DNA from: Clostridiales bacterium
GTDB taxonomy: Bacteria; Bacillota; Clostridia; Saccharofermentanales; UBA5734
NCBI GenBank assembly: GCA_007135995.1
Contig: SLHU01000096.1
Span: forward strand, 1-5,032
Direction of reading: 5' to 3'
Length of the DNA stretch: 5,032 nucleotides
Position numbers and translations under genes: made by a program
The notes under the pieces: model-generated
Told to the model about the DNA's origin: nothing
Seen by the model: only the letters and a program-made list of their open reading frames with translations
Database searches by the model: none
Shown here: piece by piece, positions 1 through 5,032 of the stretch
Position numbering within the stretch: the stretch's first letter is position 1
How the letters are laid out: every line of letters begins with the position of its first letter

Positions 1-79
1 GCACCTCTTAAGTATAAACAGAAGTACCAGCACATAAGAGCTCGCTCAGATGCCGCTTCGGTTACATAAGTTGCTTCAG
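1..79. other. Region downstream of cls, no gene seen
   Basis: Apart from the duplication, these 79 bases hold no supported gene and no clear intrinsic terminator after cls. At the very edge, bases 1-9 read AAGAGGTGC on the minus strand, which could be the ribosome binding site of a further gene beyond the window. A third ACATAAG occurs at 32-38. Confidence 0.35.
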
Positions 80-89
80 TTACATAAGT
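55..89. repeat. Tandem 18-base duplication over the cls stop codon
   Basis: GCTTCGGTTACATAAGT (55-71) and GCTTCAGTTACATAAGT (73-89) match at 16 of 17 positions with a period of 18. The second copy contains the cls stop codon (80-82, TAA on the minus strand). Because 18 is a multiple of three, the first copy supplies another in-frame TAA at 62-64. Confidence 0.8.
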
Positions 90-1621
90 GGTGAAAAGAG
101 TCTCAAAATGGTTTGAACAGGCTTCAGGTACCAGGGGTTGGTTTTCCATGCTTCATAATTGATCTGCTCGCTGATCGCAAAAGTATTTAGAAAATCCTGC
201 TTGATATCTTTAAGAACAGGCGCGCCGGCAATCCAGATCCCGCTTTCAAAATGAAGGTGAAAACTGCGGTAGTCCATGTTAATACTGCCTGTTACAGCAT
301 GGTCATCATCACTGAGAATCGTTTTAGCGTGTATATAACCAGGTAAATACTCAAATATTTTGACACCGCCACGCAGCAGCCGGCCATAATTAGCCCGTGT
401 GACAATATGAACAAACCAGCGGTCAGCCTTCTTAGGCGTGATGATCCTCACATCTAAACCGCTTTGAGCCGCTGTGCAAAGATCACTGGTCATTGCATCG
501 TCAATGATCAGGTAGGGTGTGGAGATATAAATGTAGTGCTGTGCCTGGCAGATTATCTGTCTGTAAAGGTCTTCAGCCGGATTTCTTGGATTATTGACGG
601 GACCATCTGCAAAAGGCTGAAAGAATCCGGGTGCATCAATTTGATGCTGCGGACGAAATCGCAGCCAGCTGGCTTTTTTGCTCACATTGGTTTCCGCTTG
701 CCAGAGCTGAAGAAATGAAACAGTCAGACTCCAGACAGCGTCGCCTGTCATACGGATCCCTGTATCTTTCCAGTGTCCGAATTTTTCATAATAGTTGGCA
801 TACTCGTCTGCCAGATTTACACCGCCAGTGTAACCGATATGGCCATCTATGATCACTGCTTTCCGATGATTGCGATAATTAAGATAGAACTGTGAAATCG
901 AGTGATGCACCGGATTGAAAGCAGCAACTTTTATTTTGTGATCGGCAGTAACCGACATTCTCAAGGGTTCAGGCAGGTTAAAAATGCTGCCCATATCGTC
1001 ATATAAAAACCTTACCTCAACGCCTGCATCAGCCTTTTTTTTGAGAATTGAGTAGATCTCCTGCCATAGCCGGCCGTCGGAGACAATGAAAAATTCCAGA
1101 AAAATGAAATCAGTTGCCCTGCTTAAATCATCCATCAGCTTCGCAAACAGTTTTTCTCCCTGGTCGAAGTAGAGGCAGTCAGTATGGCTATACACTGGGA
1201 ACCCTTCATTCGCGAGATAACGGGAAATGCGGCGCCTGTGTTCTGGCAGCATATCAACCGCTTCTTTTTTCGGTGCGGCAGCCCACAGCAGCTGCTGCGT
1301 TCTGTTGATAATGGATTGAATGCGCCGGCTTTTTTTACTCCTTTTGCTGGCTTTGCCCCAAAGCAGATAAAGAATCCAGCCAAAAACAGGTAAAAATAAG
1401 ATGATGATCGTCCAGGCCATTTTGTATGAAATCGCTACATCATCGTCAATCAGCAGGACGGCTTCGATCAGTCCGCCGATTTCAAGCAGTATAAACAAGT
1501 AAAAAGCGTGACTGCGAAGCTGCATGACAATGATCATCAGAACGAAAAGCTGCGCCAGTATAACCAGCGCCACAAGTGTCATTCTTAATAAACCACTAAG
1601 ATGAAAAGCCTTTTTCTCCAC
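80..1621 (-). CDS. cls: Cardiolipin synthase (phospholipase D family), membrane protein
   Basis: The product joins two phosphatidylglycerol molecules into cardiolipin plus glycerol at the cytoplasmic membrane. The 513 residues are about the usual length for bacterial Cls. Hydrophobic segments lie near residues 14-35, 39-58 and 68-89; the last, with its PVFGWILYLLWG ending, is typical of the PLD N-terminal membrane domain. Two phospholipase D HKD motifs follow, as expected for a complete enzyme: H252/K254/D259, followed by GYTGGVNL, and H431/K433/D438, followed by AVTGSINMDYRS. The start is GTG, directly after the TAG stop of the phosphatase gene with no intervening base. A GGGAG ribosome binding site (1631-1635) lies inside the end of that upstream gene, so translation is probably coupled. 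The next in-frame ATG is codon 14 and would cut into the first membrane segment. No frameshift or missing catalytic residue is seen. The family assignment is firm; which paralogue it is cannot be told from the sequence. Confidence 0.95.
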   Translation of the reverse strand: MEKKAFHLSGLLRMTLVALVILAQLFVLMIIVMQLRSHAFYLFILLEIGGLIEAVLLIDDDVAISYKMAWTIIILFLPVFGWILYLLWGKASKRSKKSRRIQSIINRTQQLLWAAAPKKEAVDMLPEHRRRISRYLANEGFPVYSHTDCLYFDQGEKLFAKLMDDLSRATDFIFLEFFIVSDGRLWQEIYSILKKKADAGVEVRFLYDDMGSIFNLPEPLRMSVTADHKIKVAAFNPVHHSISQFYLNYRNHRKAVIIDGHIGYTGGVNLADEYANYYEKFGHWKDTGIRMTGDAVWSLTVSFLQLWQAETNVSKKASWLRFRPQHQIDAPGFFQPFADGPVNNPRNPAEDLYRQIICQAQHYIYISTPYLIIDDAMTSDLCTAAQSGLDVRIITPKKADRWFVHIVTRANYGRLLRGGVKIFEYLPGYIHAKTILSDDDHAVTGSINMDYRSFHLHFESGIWIAGAPVLKDIKQDFLNTFAISEQINYEAWKTNPWYLKPVQTILRLFSPLM

Positions 1622-2134
1622 CTATTTGCTCTCCCAGTTCCTCATTTTTCTCAGATATCCCGGCTGCAGAAACCAGAGCAGCTTGCTTGATTCAGGTTTT
1701 ATTTTCGAATAGCTGATTGCGGCAGCAGAAGCTTTTTTAAACGGCAAAGGACACCCGCACAAGTCACCGCTCCATTCACTGAGCAAAGGCTCGTGCCCGG
1801 AAATAATGATGGTCATTGCGTCAGATACACCCGAAAGCGCATGAATCAAATCGTCCGTGTCGCCTGACGCGGCAAACGAATGTTCTTCAACGCTCAGATT
1901 CAGCTGGTTCGCAAGCATGTCAGCTGTTTCTCTGGCACGCAGCAGCGGACTGCTCCAAAGCTGAACATCACCGGCGCTCAGCTGTTCACTTTGATCAGCA
2001 AAGATTAGTTTTGCCAGTCCGGCACAGGCTTTTTTTGTCTTGACAAGGCCCTTACGGGTCAACGCCCGATGTTCATCAGGCAGGCCTGTTCTTCGCAGTT
2101 CGGCAGGCCCGTGACGTAATAAAATCAGCTGCAT
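1622..2134 (-). CDS. sixA: SixA-type phosphohistidine phosphatase (histidine phosphatase superfamily)
   Basis: This is a small cytoplasmic enzyme of 170 residues, close to the length of E. coli SixA. The N-terminal LLRHGPAE holds the RHG motif, with H8 as the expected phospho-accepting histidine and R7 beside it. A SixA-like DEHRALTRKG segment follows at 20-29, then SSPLLRARETA at 61-71 with R66 as the likely second phosphate-binding arginine. GHEP at 113-116 supplies the second catalytic histidine, H114. The C-terminal LLWFLQPGYLRKM resembles the end of SixA proteins. E. coli SixA removes phosphate from histidine in phosphorelay or PTS-type proteins; the substrate here is unknown. The ATG start has a good ribosome binding site, AAGGGGGTGA (2139-2148). 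The gene begins 26 bases after the PBP gene and abuts cls. The superfamily also includes phosphatases acting on small molecules, so the superfamily is certain but the protein-phosphohistidine role is inferred. Confidence 0.87.
   Translation of the reverse strand: MQLILLRHGPAELRRTGLPDEHRALTRKGLVKTKKACAGLAKLIFADQSEQLSAGDVQLWSSPLLRARETADMLANQLNLSVEEHSFAASGDTDDLIHALSGVSDAMTIIISGHEPLLSEWSGDLCGCPLPFKKASAAAISYSKIKPESSKLLWFLQPGYLRKMRNWESK
1629..1635 (-). promoter_or_regulatory. Ribosome binding site of cls, inside the end of the SixA-type gene
   Basis: The minus strand reads GGGAGAG, with GGGAG nine bases before the GTG start of cls. It overlaps the last codons of the upstream gene, whose TAG stop directly touches the cls GTG. 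This supports GTG as the true start and suggests that ribosomes finishing the phosphatase help initiate cls. Confidence 0.6.
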
Positions 2135-2138
2135 CAGG

Positions 2139-2148
2139 TCACCCCCTT
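2139..2148 (-). promoter_or_regulatory. Ribosome binding site of the SixA-type gene
   Basis: The minus strand reads AAGGGGGTGA, one mismatch from AAGGAGGTGA. The G-run ends seven bases before the ATG. It lies in the 26-base gap after the PBP stop and supports this start and separate initiation on a shared transcript. Confidence 0.75.
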
Positions 2149-2160
2149 CATGAGAAAGAA

Positions 2161-4305
2161 TTACTGTGAGAATATTTCGTTCATCGCTTTTTTGACAAAA
2201 GGAACAACATAACGGCTTCCGCCCCTGTCGTCAACCCTTTCAATCATCATGGCCAGCACAAGACTGTCTTGTTCCATATCCATCGCGATAAACCAGCCGT
2301 TTTCCAACGCGTCTTCATCATCAAGTGATGTTTTCAGTTCCGCGGTTCCTGTTTTGCCAAGAATCTGCCGCTTCATCTCTGTTTGTGTGAATCCAGAACC
2401 AGACGGATCTTCAACCACCTGGCGAAGGACATCACGCAGCAACGGAATGTATTGCTGTTCAACCGCGCCTGCTTTCCAGATTTCAGGACTGAATGAATCG
2501 GTTCGCTCAAGCACCGGCTTCATCATGTTTCCATCTGAAGCAAGTGTTCCGTAGATCAGAGCCATATGAAGTGAGCTGGTCAGAATTTCTCCCTGGCCAT
2601 AGCCGGTATCCGCAATCAAGGTTTCACGGCTGAGCCCGTCATTTGAAAGCTGTGAGCGATAAAATGGATAGGTCATCGGCATTGCTTCATTCAGACCGAA
2701 CGCGTCCGCACCTGTTTCAAAGGCCTGTCTGCCGAGACGCAGTGCCTGCATGGCAAAATAGATATTGTCTGAATAAACCATCGCGTCACGAAAATCAACC
2801 GCTCCGCTGTCGCGAACCCGGGTCACACGGTAACTGCCCCAGCTGTCACTTGGCCGCCAATGCAGTCCAGAGATTGGAATCACTTCATCTGCGTCAAGCG
2901 TTTGATTGTTCAGACCAATTGCGGCTGTTACAAGTTTAAAGACAGAACCAGGGGCATAGCCTGAGTTAAAACGGTTCAGGAAGTAGCTGTGCTCGGAGTC
3001 ATTCCATTGATTTCTGACGTCGTCCGGGATATAGGTCTGAAAAACATTTGAGTCGAATGACGGCGTGCTGACCAGCGCCAGAATCTCACCGGTTCGTGGA
3101 TCAATGGCAGCCGCGCTGCCGGGTTCGTCACGCATCTCATGATAGATCTTCTGCTGTACATCCAGATCGATCGCCAGCTGAATGCGTTCGCCATGCACAG
3201 GATCTTTTCGGACTACTTCATGGATCACACGACCTGTATCATCATCAACCAGAACGATTTCGCCTCCGCGTTCGCCGCGCAGCCGGCTCTCAAAAGCCAG
3301 CTCAAGACCCATCTTGCCTATCTGATCGTGGGCGGTGTAACCTTGATCGGGATGGCGTTCCAGCTCTTCAGCGGTAATCGGGCCCATATAGCCAGCCAAA
3401 AGTCCAGTCGCCTCTCCGCCTGGATAAACACGGCCTTCAGTACGCTGAAACTGAACGCCCGGCAATGCGGTTAATCTGGCAGATAAATCACTTTGCGCGG
3501 CCGCCAGCGTGACAACCGGGTAAAACCAGTCCGGGACAGTTGCCTGATCGGCAATCTGATTAATCTTGTCTTCTGATAGTCCCAGCCATTCAGCCATTTT
3601 CGGAATTGATTCGCCGCGGTCTTCCATAAAATCCTGAGGAACCAGACCGATGGTGATCAGCTCATCATTGACCGCCAGGCCCTGGTTATTACGGTCATAG
3701 ATTTCGCCGCGTTTCGGATGCAGGATCCTTGCCTGTACTTTATCGCCTGCCCGCATATCGGGGAAGATCAGCGCTTCAGTCCAGTCTATTTTCCATTTGG
3801 GGTTTTCATCAGAATGATCGAGGATCAGTTTCATCTCATAACCATCAAGCTCCAGGTAACCGGCCAGTGAATCCATGTTCAGCCGAAAGCGAAGGTAGCG
3901 TTCATCTTCATCAGCATTTGTCTGTTCCTGATCCTCCGCAAGGATAATGTCCAGATTTTCTGCTCTGATACCACTGAAAATATTACTGTAGCGGCTGACA
4001 AATGTATCTTTGTCAATTCGTCTTCTGGCAGCGCTTGTCAAATGGCTGTACATCTCATCGTAGGCGCCATCTGTCCACGCCTGCGTGAAATGATTAAAGA
4101 CGATGACCGGGTCCGGAACAGGATCCTGTTCGGTACGCTCGTCAGGCACCTTTGTTTCTGTCTGTGTTTCTGTATCAGAAGGGGTTGTGCTGACAGTACC
4201 ATTTATCTCACCATTCGAACAGGCAGCCAAAAAGCTGCTGAGTCCGAACATGACAACTAGTATCAGCAAATATATTTTTGCTCTTCTATTAAAATAAGGA
4301 TGCAT
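2161..4305 (-). CDS. Class B penicillin-binding protein, lipoprotein, with MecA-type N-terminal (NTF2-like) domain
   Basis: This is a peptidoglycan D,D-transpeptidase acting on the outer face of the membrane, 714 residues long. A signal peptide with basic residues (RRAK) and a hydrophobic core ends in the lipobox LAAC, so C29 is the likely lipidated anchor. A Thr/Glu/Asp/Pro-rich linker covers about 33-66. The MecA_N/NTF2-like domain (about 66-182) follows, then the PBP dimerisation domain (about 190-365, with RGEIYDRN at 199-206) and the transpeptidase domain (about 394-710). All three catalytic motifs are present: S454-V-F-K457, S512-D-N514 and K651-T-G-T. GYGQG is at 568-572. The architecture matches Bacillus PBP3 (PbpC), enterococcal PBP5 and staphylococcal PBP2a, a group with several members of low beta-lactam affinity. 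Affinity here cannot be judged from sequence. The ATG start has GGAGGT five bases upstream. This is the first gene of the probable operon with sixA and cls. I leave the symbol blank because orthology to pbpC is not proven. Confidence 0.95.
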   Translation of the reverse strand: MHPYFNRRAKIYLLILVVMFGLSSFLAACSNGEINGTVSTTPSDTETQTETKVPDERTEQDPVPDPVIVFNHFTQAWTDGAYDEMYSHLTSAARRRIDKDTFVSRYSNIFSGIRAENLDIILAEDQEQTNADEDERYLRFRLNMDSLAGYLELDGYEMKLILDHSDENPKWKIDWTEALIFPDMRAGDKVQARILHPKRGEIYDRNNQGLAVNDELITIGLVPQDFMEDRGESIPKMAEWLGLSEDKINQIADQATVPDWFYPVVTLAAAQSDLSARLTALPGVQFQRTEGRVYPGGEATGLLAGYMGPITAEELERHPDQGYTAHDQIGKMGLELAFESRLRGERGGEIVLVDDDTGRVIHEVVRKDPVHGERIQLAIDLDVQQKIYHEMRDEPGSAAAIDPRTGEILALVSTPSFDSNVFQTYIPDDVRNQWNDSEHSYFLNRFNSGYAPGSVFKLVTAAIGLNNQTLDADEVIPISGLHWRPSDSWGSYRVTRVRDSGAVDFRDAMVYSDNIYFAMQALRLGRQAFETGADAFGLNEAMPMTYPFYRSQLSNDGLSRETLIADTGYGQGEILTSSLHMALIYGTLASDGNMMKPVLERTDSFSPEIWKAGAVEQQYIPLLRDVLRQVVEDPSGSGFTQTEMKRQILGKTGTAELKTSLDDEDALENGWFIAMDMEQDSLVLAMMIERVDDRGGSRYVVPFVKKAMNEIFSQ

Positions 4306-4310
4306 CGCAC

Positions 4311-4316
4311 ACCTCC
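4311..4316 (-). promoter_or_regulatory. Ribosome binding site of the PBP gene
   Basis: The minus strand reads GGAGGT five bases before the ATG at 4303-4305, a strong Shine-Dalgarno match. It fixes the start so that the full lipoprotein signal peptide is included. Confidence 0.85.
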
Positions 4317-4376
4317 AACGGACGGCTTTCGGCTCATGACTTGCCGGTGATCATCAGCAACCGCATCTGACGCTTA

Positions 4377-4382
4377 TTTATA
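4377..4382 (-). promoter_or_regulatory. Alternative candidate -10 element nearer the PBP gene
   Basis: The minus strand reads TATAAA, preceded by GTG, about 72 bases before the PBP start. The best hexamer at 18 bases upstream is TGAACC, a poor -35. It would give a shorter leader than the TATACT candidate farther upstream, and sequence alone does not choose between them. Confidence 0.22.
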
Positions 4383-4410
4383 CACGGGTCACGGGTGAAT
4401 GGTTCAGGCT

Positions 4411-4422
4411 TATATGCATATA
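4411..4422. repeat. Perfect 12-base AT-rich palindrome upstream of the PBP gene
   Basis: TATATGCATATA is identical on both strands. It lies in the leader or promoter region, between the two candidate -10 elements. It could be an operator half-site pair or chance in AT-rich DNA; no regulator can be assigned. Confidence 0.4.
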
Positions 4423-4467
4423 TGACTTGTCTCTGATTCCAGTTTATATGAAAGTCGCCAAATAACA

Positions 4468-4476
4468 AGTATAGCA
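4468..4476 (-). promoter_or_regulatory. Candidate extended -10 promoter for the pbp-sixA-cls operon
   Basis: The minus strand reads TGC-TATACT, an extended -10 element with five of six bases matching TATAAT. No good -35 hexamer stands 16-18 bases upstream; that stretch is mostly a T-run. Use of this site would give a leader of about 155-160 bases before the PBP start. It is a candidate only. Confidence 0.3.
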
Positions 4477-4491
4477 ATCACATTCAAGCAC

Positions 4492-4509
4492 AAAAAATGC
4501 CTGCAGGCA
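4492..4509 (-). terminator. Possible weak terminator after the TetR remnant
   Basis: The perfect 12-base palindrome TGCCTGCAGGCA (4498-4509) is followed on the minus strand by six T (4492-4497). As a hairpin it gives only a 4-base-pair stem with a TGCA loop, short for an intrinsic terminator. Its position between the remnant and the candidate PBP promoters fits a boundary role. Confidence 0.3.
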
Positions 4510-4588
4510 GGCGATGGAGACGCGGACAAATTACTTGACTTTACATTACCAGCTGCAAATGAATGGATTTAACGCTGACGCCAGCATA

Positions 4589-4942
4589 TCAGCCAAGCGT
4601 TCTGCTCAGCATCGTCCAGGCATGGTCCCTATATGTGCTGCAATTCTCAAAATAACCAGCTGAATCTGTCTGAGGGGATGATTGCAGCATCAGATGATGA
4701 CTCTTTGTCTGAACGTAACTGGATATGGTTCCGGTTATGACGAATAATCTGAACGCCCGGGTGGTCTGGTTTGAAATGATCTGCTCGTCAACACCTTTTT
4801 GCATGAACGCTTCCATGAGAGCCCGAAGATACAAGATGACCTGACTGCAGAACTGTCCTGTCGGCTTGTCTGCCGAATCCAGTTCTTCCTGATCAAGTGA
4901 TCCGATCAAGGCCCAGACATTGATTGTCTGGTTAAGTGATGT
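4589..4942 (-). pseudogene. Remnant of a TetR-family regulator: C-terminal ligand-binding part only
   Basis: The open frame runs from just after an in-frame TAG (4943-4945) to a TGA at 4589-4591. The only start of note is a TTG at 4907-4909, which would give 106 residues, and no Shine-Dalgarno sequence precedes it. From that start, residues 25-59 (ILYLRALMEAFMQKGVDEQI, then the TRAFRLF region) resemble the helices of the TetR C-terminal WHG-type domain, where an arginine-rich helix leads into a His-Gly motif. Here that motif reads ITG. GYFENCSTYRDHAWTMLSRT near the end resembles the last helix of such proteins. No helix-turn-helix is found in any minus-strand frame up to the window edge, so the DNA-binding half is missing. 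I infer a decayed, probably untranslated gene. The family call rests on pattern recognition only; an unrelated small hypothetical protein is possible. Confidence 0.45.
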
Positions 4943-4945
4943 CTA

Positions 4946-5032
4946 ATTTGTTATTCTGATAGTCAGATGCATTGATTAAAGATGCATTTGATTAATACCT
5001 GGTTGAAAATGGAAGTCTTTGAGCGCGGAGCA
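4946..5032. other. Right-edge stretch upstream of the TetR remnant, no gene supported
   Basis: All three minus-strand frames hit stops here and none looks like a TetR helix-turn-helix. On the plus strand an ATG at 4982 stays open for 17 codons to the window end (MHLINTWLKMEVFERGA), but it has no ribosome binding site and no recognisable family. It could be the beginning of a gene that runs past the window, or chance. Confidence 0.35.
4966..4995. repeat. Imperfect tandem repeat of about 15 bases
   Basis: GATGCATTGATTAAA (4966-4980) is followed directly by GATGCATTTGATTAA (4981-4995), the same unit differing by one T in the middle and a shift in the A-run. Each copy contains the palindrome ATGCAT. 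It lies just upstream of the TetR remnant, where the lost N-terminal half or a regulator site would be expected. Confidence 0.6.

Larger units (their letters stand above)
4306..4588. other. Intergenic region between the TetR remnant and the PBP gene
   Basis: This 283-base gap holds the PBP ribosome binding site, the two candidate -10 elements, the TATATGCATATA palindrome and the possible weak terminator. A further small inverted pair, GCTG/CAGC, sits at about 4574-4585 just after the remnant's stop, too weak to call. I see no reading frame with protein-like features, no T-box or recognisable riboswitch core, and no tRNA. Confidence 0.6.

Noticed and set aside
464..1393. Several open frames on the plus strand, and one on the minus strand, across cls
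   Set aside because: They lie in other frames of a gene with both HKD motifs intact, have no ribosome binding sites and show no domain features.
1816..2043. Plus-strand open frame opposite the SixA-type gene
   Set aside because: It is a shadow of a conserved phosphatase with all catalytic residues present.
2249..4297. Plus-strand open frames, and a minus-strand frame at 2976-3194, within the PBP gene
   Set aside because: They are shadow frames of a fully motif-supported gene, with low-complexity or unbalanced composition and no plausible start signals.
4377..4406. Possible extracytoplasmic sigma factor promoter: TGAACC followed by CGTGTA on the minus strand
   Set aside because: The spacer is about 14 bases where 16-17 is expected, and CGTG does not match the CGTA or CGTC core.
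4535..4563. Plus-strand TTGACT as a -35 element
   Set aside because: The hexamer 17 bases downstream (AATGAA) is a poor -10 and no plus-strand gene follows.
4982..5032. Plus-strand ATG open to the window end as the start of a new gene
   Set aside because: It has only 17 codons, no ribosome binding site and no recognisable similarity, and it starts within the tandem repeat.
1..5032. CRISPR array, tRNA, rRNA or insertion sequence
   Set aside because: No spaced repeat series, cloverleaf-like arms, rRNA-like stretches, transposase motifs or terminal inverted repeats were seen.

Overview
The window looks like chromosomal DNA from a member of the Bacillota (class Bacilli). This rests on strong GGAGG-type ribosome binding sites, a lipoprotein class B penicillin-binding protein (PBP) of the PBP3/MecA type, and a cardiolipin synthase with the N-terminal membrane region usual in Bacilli. 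Base composition is close to half G+C by eye, so this is not one of the very AT-rich members. I cannot name a genus.

Everything recognisable is on the minus strand. Read in transcription order (right to left): a decayed TetR-like C-terminal fragment (about 4589-4942); a 283-base gap with a possible weak terminator and candidate promoters; then three complete, tightly packed genes. These are a 714-residue membrane-anchored class B PBP (2161-4305), a 170-residue SixA-type histidine phosphatase (1622-2134) and a 513-residue cardiolipin synthase (80-1621). The gaps are 26 and 0 bases, each downstream gene has its own ribosome binding site, and I see no terminator between them, so they very probably form one operon. 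The last 79 bases hold an 18-base duplication of the cls stop region and no gene.

Two of the three products have clear envelope roles: the PBP cross-links peptidoglycan outside the membrane and Cls makes cardiolipin in it. The phosphatase between them has no obvious substrate from sequence, and its placement suggests, without proving, a role in envelope regulation. No CRISPR array, rRNA, tRNA, intact insertion sequence or phage gene was seen. I did not find a clearly new system. The most interesting points are the gene partnership itself, the TetR remnant lacking its DNA-binding half, and a few small duplications and palindromes.
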